64,000 nucleotides of DNA, from the NCBI RefSeq assembly GCF_016801775.1, contig NZ_CP069004.1:1984001-2048000 (forward strand). The letters run 5' to 3'. Of the stretch, positions 21,012-28,342 are shown piece after piece (positions within the stretch are counted from its first letter, which is position 1; each line of letters starts with the position of its first letter). A program made the position numbers and the translations under genes. The notes beneath the pieces are model-generated. The model worked only from the letters and a program-made list of their open reading frames with translations, searched no databases and was not told the origin of the DNA. This DNA is from Sulfitobacter mediterraneus (GTDB taxonomy: Bacteria > Pseudomonadota > Alphaproteobacteria > Rhodobacterales > Rhodobacteraceae).

Positions 21012-21132
21012 TCGGTTCAGTTGCCGCGATGCAGCAAATAGGGTAAGAGACCCCCAGAAGGTTTGGGGAGCGCCCTGTCACTTTTCGGCAGGCGTTATTG
21101 TATCCTCGGCCAATGGTAGAGGAATTAACTAT

Positions 21133-22308
21133 ATGACCAACGTCGTCATCGCATCCGCGGCACGCACCCCGGTGGGCAGCTTCGGTGGCTCTTTCGCCAC
21201 GACGCCCGCACATGATCTGGGCGCTGCCGTTCTCAAGGAAATCGTAGCCCGTGCCGGTGTGGATGCCTCCGAGGTTTCCGAAACTATTCTGGGCCAGGTG
21301 CTGACCGCCGCCCAAGGCCAGAACCCTGCCCGTCAGGCGCATATCAATGCTGGCCTGCCACAAGAAGCCGCCGCCTGGAGCATCAACCAGGTTTGCGGGT
21401 CCGGCCTGCGTGCCGTGGCATTGGCCGCACAGCACATCCAGCTCGGCGATGCCTCCATCGTAGCGGCAGGCGGTCAGGAAAACATGACCCTCTCTCCCCA
21501 TGCGCAAAATCTGCGTGCGGGCCAGAAAATGGGCGATCTGCAATTCATCGACACCATGATCCGCGACGGTCTTTGGGATGCGTTCAACGGCTATCACATG
21601 GGTCAAACCGCCGAAAACGTTGCTGAAAAATGGCAGATCAGCCGCGAACAGCAGGACGAATTCGCCGTCGCCTCGCAAAACAAGGCCGAAGCCGCCCAGA
21701 AAGCCGGCAAATTCGCCGATGAAATCACGGCTTTCACCGTCAAGACCCGCAAGGGCGACATCGTTGTGGACAGCGATGAATACATCCGTCACGGCGCCAC
21801 TATGGAAGCCATGCAGAAACTGCGCCCTGCGTTCACCCGCGACGGTTCGGTCACTGCGGCCAACGCATCAGGCCTCAACGACGGTGCCGCAGGCGCCCTG
21901 TTGATGAGCGCGGATGACGCAGAAAAGCGCGGCATTGAGCCATTGGCCCGCATCGCATCCTACGCCACTGCCGGTCTGGACCCATCCATCATGGGTGTTG
22001 GTCCAATCTACGCTTCCCGCAAGGCGCTGGAAAAGGCGGGCTGGAAGGCCGAGGATCTGGATCTGGTTGAAGCCAACGAAGCCTTTGCCGCACAGGCCTG
22101 CGCCGTGAACAAGGATATGGGCTGGGATCCATCCATCGTCAATGTGAACGGCGGCGCGATTGCCATCGGTCACCCCATTGGCGCATCCGGCGCACGTATT
22201 CTCAACACACTGCTGTTCGAAATGAAGCGGCGCGGCGCCAAGAAAGGCCTTGCGACACTTTGCATCGGCGGCGGTATGGGTGTTGCTATGTGCCTTGAAC
22301 GCCCCTAA
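21133..22308 (+). CDS. phaA: Acetyl-CoA acetyltransferase (beta-ketothiolase)
   Basis: Condenses two acetyl-CoA to acetoacetyl-CoA, the entry to polyhydroxybutyrate. The 391 residues carry the active-site Cys88 in [11 protein letters not shown], the His of [11 protein letters not shown] and the second Cys in [10 protein letters not shown], as in biosynthetic thiolases. It is followed by phaB on the same strand, with a palindrome-bearing gap of 76 nt, so the pair makes (R)-3-hydroxybutyryl-CoA. No phaC synthase or phaR regulator lies in the window. The ATG at 21133 has AGAGGAAT upstream. A TGC/GCA inverted repeat at 21021-21037 sits in its promoter region. Confidence 0.96.
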   Translation: MTNVVIASAARTPVGSFGGSFATTPAHDLGAAVLKEIVARAGVDASEVSETILGQVLTAAQGQNPARQAHINAGLPQEAAAWSINQVCGSGLRAVALAAQHIQLGDASIVAAGGQENMTLSPHAQNLRAGQKMGDLQFIDTMIRDGLWDAFNGYHMGQTAENVAEKWQISREQQDEFAVASQNKAEAAQKAGKFADEITAFTVKTRKGDIVVDSDEYIRHGATMEAMQKLRPAFTRDGSVTAANASGLNDGAAGALLMSADDAEKRGIEPLARIASYATAGLDPSIMGVGPIYASRKALEKAGWKAEDLDLVEANEAFAAQACAVNKDMGWDPSIVNVNGGAIAIGHPIGASGARILNTLLFEMKRRGAKKGLATLCIGGGMGVAMCLERP

Positions 22309-22315
22309 ACAGACC

Positions 22316-22342
22316 TGGGTGCGCAAGAATATTGCGCACCCA
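22316..22342 (+). repeat. Perfect TGC-rich inverted repeat between phaA and phaB
   Basis: An 11 bp perfect inverted repeat: TGGGTGCGCAA at 22316-22326 and its complement TTGCGCACCCA at 22332-22342, with a 5 nt loop. No U-tract follows on the plus strand, so it is not a typical terminator. It could be an mRNA processing or stability stem that sets the phaA:phaB ratio, or a DNA operator for a regulator such as PhaR, which favours TGC-rich palindromes. Confidence 0.6.
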
Positions 22343-22384
22343 AGCTCGAATTAGAAATAACGTTACTCAAGGGAAAGGATCACT

Positions 22385-23107
22385 ATGTCCCGCGTCGCAC
22401 TTGTTACCGGAGGCAGCCGTGGCATCGGCGCCGCCATTTCCAAAGAACTCAAAGCAGCCGGTTATTCCGTCGCCGCGACCTACGCAGGCAACGATGAAGC
22501 CGCCGCCGCCTTCACCGAAGAGACCGGCATCAAGACCTACAAATGGAACGTTGCCGATTACGACAGCTCCAAAGCGGGCATCGAACAGGTCGAAGCGGAC
22601 CTCGGCCCGATCGAAGTGGTCGTGGCCAACGCAGGCATCACCCGCGACGCGCCATTCCACAAAATGACACCCGAGCAGTGGCATCAGGTGATCGACACCA
22701 ACCTGACCGGCGTGTTCAACACGGTTCATCCGATCTGGCCCGGCATGCGCGAGCGCAAGTTTGGCCGTATCGTTGTGATTTCTTCCATCAACGGTCAGAA
22801 GGGCCAGTTCGCCCAAGTGAACTATGCTGCGACCAAAGCCGGTGATCTGGGCATCGTGAAATCGCTGGCCCAGGAAGGCGCACGTGCAAACATCACGGCA
22901 AATGCCATCTGCCCCGGTTATATCGGTACAGACATGGTTATGGCCGTGCCCGAGAAAGTTCGTGAAAGCATCATCGCGCAGATCCCAGCCGGACGTCTGG
23001 GCGAACCAGAAGAGATCGCCCGCGCGGTGAAATTCCTCGTGGCTGACGACGCGGGCTTTATCAACGGCTCCACGATCTCTGCCAATGGTGCACAGTTCTT
23101 TGTCTAA
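22385..23107 (+). CDS. phaB: Acetoacetyl-CoA reductase
   Basis: NADPH-dependent reduction of acetoacetyl-CoA to (R)-3-hydroxybutyryl-CoA for polyhydroxybutyrate. It is a 240-residue short-chain dehydrogenase with TGGSRGIGAAIS at the cofactor site, NAGITRD, the catalytic Ser in ISSINGQKGQ, and the YAATKAG Tyr/Lys pair. The INGQKGQ-QVNYAATKAG run is typical of PhaB, setting it apart from FabG. An AAGGGAAAGGA ribosome site precedes the ATG at 22385. A strong terminator (23141-23173) follows, closing the phaAB unit. Confidence 0.95.
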   Translation: MSRVALVTGGSRGIGAAISKELKAAGYSVAATYAGNDEAAAAFTEETGIKTYKWNVADYDSSKAGIEQVEADLGPIEVVVANAGITRDAPFHKMTPEQWHQVIDTNLTGVFNTVHPIWPGMRERKFGRIVVISSINGQKGQFAQVNYAATKAGDLGIVKSLAQEGARANITANAICPGYIGTDMVMAVPEKVRESIIAQIPAGRLGEPEEIARAVKFLVADDAGFINGSTISANGAQFFV

Positions 23108-23140
23108 CTAAGACACCACCGCCACGGCGGATCTGACAAC

Positions 23141-23173
23141 AAAAAGGCCGGCTCATCCAGAGCCGGCCTTTTT
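23141..23173 (+). terminator. Strong rho-independent terminator after phaB
   Basis: A perfect 14 bp inverted repeat, AAAAAGGCCGGCTC (23141-23154) and its complement (23160-23173), with a 5 nt loop and a run of five T at its 3' end. A-run and T-run flank a GC core, so it works on either strand; on the minus strand it would also end the small gene at 23200-23316. Confidence 0.92.
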
Positions 23174-23199
23174 CTATCCCGTAAGAGCGCTGCAGTCGC

Positions 23200-23316
23200 T
23201 CAGCGGGAAGATCTACCCATCAGCCAGGCCCAGACGCCCTGAACGGCGGCGGCGCGTTCGGCATGGGCATTCTGCATGATGCTGCGGGCGGCGGGGTTTG
23301 TGGTCGCTTCGATCAT
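23200..23316 (-). CDS. Small protein of 38 residues, function unknown
   Basis: The ATG at 23316 gives a 38-residue product starting MIEATTNPAARSIMQ and ending AWLMGRSSR. An AAAGGA ribosome site sits 7-8 nt before it, and the shared terminator at 23141-23173 follows the stop, so it has the outfit of a real gene. It has a probable amphipathic helix with NAHAERAAAVQGVWAWL and no signal or membrane segment. I recall similar tiny proteins in Rhodobacteraceae but no function. It is divergent from a LysR regulator, which may control it. Confidence 0.55.
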   Translation of the reverse strand: MIEATTNPAARSIMQNAHAERAAAVQGVWAWLMGRSSR

Positions 23317-23346
23317 GATCTGGATCCTTTCAGAAGGGAAACTTGA

Positions 23347-23429
23347 GTACATTTGAACTGACCCTAAGATGTACCTTCCGTTCACCGCTGACAAACGAGA
23401 CTTTCCAAAGCCTCAGTTAAGTATTACTT
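23347..23429. promoter_or_regulatory. Candidate LysR operators in the divergent region
   Basis: Two palindromes lie between the 38-residue gene and the LysR gene. GTACAT (23347-23352) and ATGTAC (23369-23374) form a spaced inverted repeat with 16 nt between arms. AAGTATTACTT (23419-23429) is a perfect 11 nt palindrome just upstream of the LysR start at 23438. LysR proteins usually bind such dyads in a shared divergent promoter and repress themselves from the nearer site. The dyads are seen; binding is inferred. Confidence 0.4.
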
Positions 23430-23437
23430 GTGTGAAC

Positions 23438-24376
23438 ATGTCGAATACCCTGCCCCCTCTCACCGCCTTGCGTGCCTTTGACGCGGCTGCAAGGCACATG
23501 TCCTTTGCCCGCGCGGCGGATGAGCTGAATGTGACCCCTGCCGCGCTGAGCTTTCAGATCAAGTCCCTTGAGGATCATCTGGGCGCGCCTGTCTTTCGCC
23601 GCCTCAATCGCGCGGTTGAACTCACAGATGCGGGCCGGGCATTGGCCCCGGAGGCCCAAGCCGCCTTTGAAACCCTGACGGCAGGGTGGCGGGCCGCCCT
23701 GCGCACACAGGATCACCAAACGCTCACCGTGACAGCAGGCCCGGCCTTTACCGCCAAATGGCTGGCGCCGCGGCTTTATGAATTTGCCCAAAAACATCCC
23801 GAGATCGAGCTTCGGTTTTCTGCCTCGCTCAGAATGATGGATTTTGCCCGTGACGATGTGGACGTCGCAATCCGGTTTGGCCAGGGGCCCGATGAAGGGC
23901 TTTACTCCCTCCCATTGGCGGCGGAATGGGTTGTTCCGGTGATGACGCCAGAACTCGCTAAGCGTTACCCCACACCACAAAGCCTGACTGACGCGGTGCT
24001 CATCGTAGACAAGTCCATTGATTTTGTGCGCCCCGTGGTGAACTGGCAAAGCTGGTTTGATGCAATGGGCGTTCCCATGACACCCAATTTCGGACCTCAG
24101 TTTTCCCAAGCCGATCATGCCATCGACGCCGCCCTCGCCGGGGTTGGCGTGGCGCTGGGACGCCGGGCCTTGGTGATCAAGGATCTGGCGGACGGGCGGC
24201 TTGTTGCGCCCTATCCCTTTGTCCTGCCCACCGGCGGGCGGTTTCGGTTCATCTGCCCCTTGGGCGCGGAAACCCGGCCTCAGGTGCACGCCTTTCAAAA
24301 CTGGATATTGCAAGAGATCGAAAAAACCGAACATATCGCGGATGCAATGACCCCGCTGGAGCAGCCAAACCCATGA
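23438..24376 (+). CDS. LysR family transcriptional regulator (GcvA-like)
   Basis: 312 residues. I start at the ATG at 23438 (MSNTLPPLTALRAFDAAARH), the usual opening of GcvA/AmpR-like LysR proteins. The helix-turn-helix covers about residues 5-65 (MSFARAADELNVTPAALSFQIKSLE region), followed by a periplasmic-binding-protein-like effector domain. The effector is unknown. It overlaps the downstream DMT exporter by ATGA at 24373-24376, so the two are cotranscribed and the exporter is a likely target or partner. It is divergent from the 38-residue gene; palindromes between them could be its operators. Confidence 0.88.
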   Translation: MSNTLPPLTALRAFDAAARHMSFARAADELNVTPAALSFQIKSLEDHLGAPVFRRLNRAVELTDAGRALAPEAQAAFETLTAGWRAALRTQDHQTLTVTAGPAFTAKWLAPRLYEFAQKHPEIELRFSASLRMMDFARDDVDVAIRFGQGPDEGLYSLPLAAEWVVPVMTPELAKRYPTPQSLTDAVLIVDKSIDFVRPVVNWQSWFDAMGVPMTPNFGPQFSQADHAIDAALAGVGVALGRRALVIKDLADGRLVAPYPFVLPTGGRFRFICPLGAETRPQVHAFQNWILQEIEKTEHIADAMTPLEQPNP

Positions 24377-25236
24377 CCCGCCCTCAGGCCACCGCAATCG
24401 GTTTTGTCGCCGTTCTTCTATGGGCCCTGCTGGCGCTGTTCACCGTGGGCTCTGCGCCGACGCCGCCATTTTTGCTCAATACGCTGTGTTTCGCCATCGG
24501 CGGTACGCTGGGCCTGATCTGGACGGCAGCGACGGGTGCATTGCCCCGCCTGCGTAAGGTACCATTGCGTGTCTATATCTTTGGCACACTTGGGCTTTTT
24601 GGCTACCACGCCCTGTACTTTTCGGCGCTGCGCCTCGCACCTGCGGCTGAGGCCGGTTTGATCGCTTATCTCTGGCCGCTCTTGATCGTGATCTTTTCCG
24701 GCCTCCTGCCCGGTGAAGTCTTGAAAAACGGGCATATCATCGGCGCATGTCTGGGTTTTGCCGGCGCGGCGCTGATCATCACGGGCGGCGGCGCGGGGTT
24801 CTCCGCCGAATATGCGCCCGGCTATGCGCTGGCTGTGCTGTGCGCGCTGACATGGTCCGGCTATTCGGTTTTGTCACGCAAGGTTGGCACAGCGCCCACC
24901 GCTTCTGTAGCGGTGTTTTGCCTGGCCAGTGCGGCCCTGTCCTTGCCCATGCATCTGTTGTTCGAGGAAACGGTGTTGCCGCAAACCACACTTGGGTGGG
25001 CTGCCATCGCGGGCTTGGGGCTTGGTCCCGTTGGTCTTGCATTCTTTGTCTGGGATATCGGGGTGAAGCAGGGTGATATTCAATTGCTCGGCACCAGCTC
25101 ATACGCCGCGCCCTTGCTGTCTACCCTGGTTCTCGTGATCGCAGGAGTGGCCGCGCCCAGCTTTACCTTGCTCTGGGCGGCGGCCCTGATCACAGGCGGC
25201 GCGGCAATCGCAGCTCGCGCCAGCCTTCGTCAATAA
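24373..25236 (+). CDS. EamA/DMT family transporter
   Basis: 287 residues with about ten hydrophobic helices in two repeated EamA halves, the plan of the drug/metabolite transporter superfamily. PAAEAGLIAYLWPLLIVIFSGLL near the first-half end and GTSSYAAPLLSTLVLV in the second are typical; the first resembles aromatic amino-acid exporters of the YddG type, but that is only suggestive. It likely moves a small metabolite out across the inner membrane. The ATG overlaps the LysR stop by 4 nt, so expression is tied to that regulator. No export substrate can be read from sequence. Confidence 0.85.
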   Translation: MTRPQATAIGFVAVLLWALLALFTVGSAPTPPFLLNTLCFAIGGTLGLIWTAATGALPRLRKVPLRVYIFGTLGLFGYHALYFSALRLAPAAEAGLIAYLWPLLIVIFSGLLPGEVLKNGHIIGACLGFAGAALIITGGGAGFSAEYAPGYALAVLCALTWSGYSVLSRKVGTAPTASVAVFCLASAALSLPMHLLFEETVLPQTTLGWAAIAGLGLGPVGLAFFVWDIGVKQGDIQLLGTSSYAAPLLSTLVLVIAGVAAPSFTLLWAAALITGGAAIAARASLRQ

Positions 25237-25248
25237 ATTACAAAATCG

Positions 25249-25413
25249 TCAACTCGATAGCCGCGCAATTTCCTCTTTCAGTCGCAGCTTTTCCTTTTTC
25301 ATCGTCGCAACTTCCAGATCATCAACTCCGGGGGCGCGTTGGGCGTTTTCGACAGCATCGCTCATCGCCTGGTGTTTCCGCTTCAGGGTCTCCAGATGTG
25401 CGTTAAGGGCCAT
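25249..25413 (-). CDS. DUF465/YdcH-type small coiled-coil protein
   Basis: A 54-residue protein read from the ATG at 25411-25413, with AAGGAGGAATAC directly upstream, an excellent ribosome site. It starts MALNAHLETLKRKHQAMSDAV and ends TMKKEKLRLKEEIARLSS. This is the DUF465 (YdcH) pattern: HxxLxxKHxxLxxxI-like followed by LKKxKLxLKDxI-like, a short antiparallel coiled coil. The role is unknown despite the wide spread of the family. It is convergent with the DMT exporter, the stops being 12 nt apart, and it stands alone on its strand with a 110 nt non-coding region upstream. Confidence 0.82.
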   Translation of the reverse strand: MALNAHLETLKRKHQAMSDAVENAQRAPGVDDLEVATMKKEKLRLKEEIARLSS

Positions 25414-25523
25414 GTATTCCTCCTTGATGAATGTTTAGGTCTCGAGTGGACCACACTCCTGCAAACATGTCACGCCGCCCTGCAGCAAATCTGTTACATC
25501 GGTAAAAATTTGCTTAATCATGC

Positions 25524-26276
25524 TCAGAAACGCAGCGCCGCGCCATTTCGCAAAACATCATCTATTTCAGGGGTATAGCGCTTTGCGTTCGGATCATGTC
25601 GTGCGCCTAGATGCATGACCATTGCCGTATGGAGACGAAACGCCGCACGACCGTTTTTGCGAGCCCGTACAATCACCCTGTCCGGGTCACGTCCGGCGCG
25701 GGCGGCCAACGGTAAAACTTCAACAGATCCAAGGTCATGCGGCATGGCCCGCAACAGATCCGGCAACCGCTCAATCCGGTGAATGAAATGCGCTTGCCCT
25801 TTGGGGGCCAGCCGCTTGGCGGCAACTTTCACCCATTGTGCCAGCGGCGTGTCCTCGCCATGGGCGCTTTCCCGCGCCGGATCATCTGAGGCAACAGAGG
25901 CCGCGCGATCAAAATAGGGTGGATTGGCCAGCACATGGTCAAATTGCCGCTGCCGCAGGTGCAAGGGCATCTCGCGCAGGTCTGCCGTTACAACCTCAAG
26001 CGCATCACCGCCGTTGCGCAAGGCCAACTCTGCAAAGGCTGGCTCCCGCTCAATCCCGGTCAATTGCAAATCCGGCACCCGCGCCCCAAGGCAGAGAATC
26101 GCCGCGCCAACGCCGCAGCCAAGCTCTAGAACGCGCTGCCCGCCATCCGCCGGCACACTGGCCGCCAGAAGCACCGGATCAACGCCTGCACGATATCCAT
26201 GGCGCGGCTGATAGAGATGCAGCAGCCCTCCCAGAAACGCATCACGGGTCAATGCGTTGTCGGAAAACCCCGTCAC
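25524..26276 (-). CDS. tRNA1(Val) adenine-37 N6-methyltransferase-like protein
   Basis: Class I SAM-dependent methyltransferase, 250 residues. VLELGCGVGAAILCLGARVP is the SAM-binding motif and VLANPPYFD is the NPPY catalytic motif of N6-adenine methyltransferases. The N-terminal LTRDAFLGGLLHLYQPRHGYRAGVDPVLLAA matches the TrmN6/YfiC group that methylates A37 of tRNA-Val. Substrate is inferred from subfamily. The start is GTG at 26274-26276, overlapping the DUF2007 stop by 4 nt, so the small upstream gene is cotranscribed. Confidence 0.85.
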   Translation of the reverse strand: MTGFSDNALTRDAFLGGLLHLYQPRHGYRAGVDPVLLAASVPADGGQRVLELGCGVGAAILCLGARVPDLQLTGIEREPAFAELALRNGGDALEVVTADLREMPLHLRQRQFDHVLANPPYFDRAASVASDDPARESAHGEDTPLAQWVKVAAKRLAPKGQAHFIHRIERLPDLLRAMPHDLGSVEVLPLAARAGRDPDRVIVRARKNGRAAFRLHTAMVMHLGARHDPNAKRYTPEIDDVLRNGAALRF

Positions 26277-26488
26277 AAACCCAGCGGGATGTCATTGTCC
26301 CGCAAAACCAGAACTGCATCCTCATGATCATCGGGATGCACCATCAAGCGGCGTGGAAAGATACCGATGCCACCTTCCAGCACGCTCATGTTTACGTCCA
26401 TTTCAAAGCAGTCTATATCCTCGCCCTGAAGAAGGGCCGTGGCAAAGGCGATGACCGTCATGTCTGTGCTGCGCAAAAGTTCCTTCAT
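26273..26488 (-). CDS. DUF2007 domain protein
   Basis: 71 residues, start MKELLRSTDMTVIAFATALLQGEDIDCF. The pattern of a first beta strand with a T/D pair, then ALLQGEDID, and a C-terminal VHPDDHEDAVLVLRD matches DUF2007, a ferredoxin-like fold proposed to act in signalling. No catalytic residue is evident. It leads a two-gene unit with the tRNA methyltransferase (4 nt overlap) and is divergent from the polyprenyl diphosphate synthase gene, 56 nt away. Confidence 0.8.
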   Translation of the reverse strand: MKELLRSTDMTVIAFATALLQGEDIDCFEMDVNMSVLEGGIGIFPRRLMVHPDDHEDAVLVLRDNDIPLGL

Positions 26489-26544
26489 ACCAAAGATGTG
26501 GGACAGGCAGACCGAATTGTCGAGCCTTGGGTGGGATCATATTC

Positions 26545-27543
26545 ATGAAAAATGGCAACGCATTGAAACCCCATGACCGTCTTGCGGCCTATCTGGCCGA
26601 AGATATGGCCGCTGTTGGGGATTTGATCCGTGAACGGATGGCCTCGGAACACGCGCCGCGCATCCCCGAAGTGACCGCGCATTTGGTTGAGGCCGGCGGC
26701 AAACGTCTGCGCCCGATGATGACCCTCGCCTCGGCGCGCATGTGTGGCTATGACGGGCCCTATCATGTGCATCTGGCCGCCACGGTTGAGTTTATTCACA
26801 CCGCGACCCTGCTGCACGATGACGTGGTTGACGAAAGCGCACAGCGGCGCGGGAGGCCCACGGCGAACCTGCTCTGGGACAACCAATCGTCGGTTCTGGT
26901 GGGGGACTATCTCTTCGCCCGCAGTTTTCAGTTGATGACCGAACCCGGCTCCATGCCAGTGATGCGGATCCTGTCAAACGCTGCCGCCACGATTGCCGAG
27001 GGCGAAGTGTTGCAACTGACCGCCGCACAGAACCTTGCAACGGGCGAAGACATTTACCTGCAAGTGGTGCGCGGCAAAACCGCCGCTTTGTTCTCTGCCG
27101 CGATGGAAGTGGGCGGGGTGATTGCCGGGGCCGATGCGGCCCGCGTACAGGCACTGTTTGACTACGGTGATGCCCTTGGCATTGCGTTTCAGATTGTCGA
27201 TGACCTGCTCGACTATCGCGGTGAGCCAAACGCGACCGGCAAGAACATCGGCGACGATTTCCGCGAGCGCAAGCTGACACTGCCGGTGATCAAAGCCGTG
27301 GCCAAAGCCGACGCCGAGGAACGCGCCTTTTGGGAGCGGACCATCGAAAAGGGCAAGCAGGAAGACGGTGATCTGGATCACGCCCTTTCCCTGCTGGCCA
27401 AACATGACACATTGACCGCAACGCAGGCCGATGCGCTGGATTGGGCCAACAAGGCCAAGGCGGCGCTTTCCCCCCTGCCCGATCACGATGTCAAAGATAT
27501 GTTGGTCGATCTGGCCGACTACGTGGTCAGCCGCATCAGCTAA
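26545..27543 (+). CDS. Long-chain polyprenyl diphosphate synthase
   Basis: Adds isopentenyl units to make the side chain of ubiquinone, probably decaprenyl in this lineage. I use the ATG at 26545 (MKNGNALKPHDRLAAYLAE), 332 residues. The first Asp-rich motif is LLHDDVVDES and the second is IVDDLLDY; EAGGKRLRP binds the isopentenyl substrate. The chain length cannot be read with certainty, so I leave the symbol blank (ispB-type). The gene ends in an 8 nt overlap with convergent ispE, which supplies precursors in the same isoprenoid pathway. ubiA, which joins the tail to the ring, is at 62.5 kb. Confidence 0.92.
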   Translation: MKNGNALKPHDRLAAYLAEDMAAVGDLIRERMASEHAPRIPEVTAHLVEAGGKRLRPMMTLASARMCGYDGPYHVHLAATVEFIHTATLLHDDVVDESAQRRGRPTANLLWDNQSSVLVGDYLFARSFQLMTEPGSMPVMRILSNAAATIAEGEVLQLTAAQNLATGEDIYLQVVRGKTAALFSAAMEVGGVIAGADAARVQALFDYGDALGIAFQIVDDLLDYRGEPNATGKNIGDDFRERKLTLPVIKAVAKADAEERAFWERTIEKGKQEDGDLDHALSLLAKHDTLTATQADALDWANKAKAALSPLPDHDVKDMLVDLADYVVSRIS

Positions 27544-28342
27544 GCACGCAAGGCCGCACCCACCAGTCGGCATGCTCAGTCGCGATGGTCTGCGCCGCTT
27601 CTGCGGTGTGTTTCGCCGTGTCCATCAATGCAAAACACGTCGCCCCGGACCCCGACATCCGTGCCAAACGGCAGTGCGGCATGCCATTGAGTGTGTCTAG
27701 AACTGACGTGATCGCGGGTGCCACGGATTGCGCCGGGTCTTCAAGATCATTGCGCTGACCTTTCAAGAACGCGATCACATCCTCCGCCGTTGAAAGACCC
27801 ATGGGATCACCTGACATTTCGGAATTTTCTTTTTGGTTCAGCGCCTTGAACACCTCGGGCGTCGAAATCTCCACTCCCGGATTAACCAGAACAGCATGCA
27901 ACACAGGCCGGCCAGAAAGCGGTGTCAAAACCTCGCCAATACCCTGCATGCGCTGCGCCTTGGCAGCTTTGCAAACCGGAACATCCGCGCCAAGCACTGC
28001 GCCGTCGCCGGCATAACCGCAGTGACGCAGCACCGCCGCAGCATCAGATGAGCCGCCCCCGATGCCGGCTCCATGTGGTAGATTCTTCTCAAGCTGGATT
28101 GCACCGGAAAACCCGGCCAGTTCTGCCGCCCGCCAAACCAGATTGCGCCTGTCCACAGGCACCCCTTCGGCAAAGGGACCAGTTACGGAAATCGCCATGT
28201 CTTCAGCTTTAGAAAACCAGAGCCGATCACCGACATCCGCAAACATCACAATGGAATCAAGCAGATGATACCCGTCATCCCGTTGGCCCGTCACATGCAG
28301 CGCGAGATTGATCTTGGCCGGCGCAAATGCCTCAGATGTCAT
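27536..28342 (-). CDS. ispE: 4-diphosphocytidyl-2-C-methyl-D-erythritol kinase
   Basis: Phosphorylates CDP-methylerythritol in the MEP route to isoprenoids. I start at the ATG at 28342 (MTSEAFAPAKINLALHV), giving 268 residues. The GHMP-kinase motifs are clear: PAKINL near the start, LPHGAGIGGGSSDAAA for ATP, and RMSGSGATCFAL near the end. The gene overlaps the TPR protein upstream by 11 nt and is convergent with the polyprenyl diphosphate synthase, overlapping its stop by 8 nt. Upstream gene and ispE probably share a transcript. Confidence 0.95.
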   Translation of the reverse strand: MTSEAFAPAKINLALHVTGQRDDGYHLLDSIVMFADVGDRLWFSKAEDMAISVTGPFAEGVPVDRRNLVWRAAELAGFSGAIQLEKNLPHGAGIGGGSSDAAAVLRHCGYAGDGAVLGADVPVCKAAKAQRMQGIGEVLTPLSGRPVLHAVLVNPGVEISTPEVFKALNQKENSEMSGDPMGLSTAEDVIAFLKGQRNDLEDPAQSVAPAITSVLDTLNGMPHCRLARMSGSGATCFALMDTAKHTAEAAQTIATEHADWWVRPCVLS

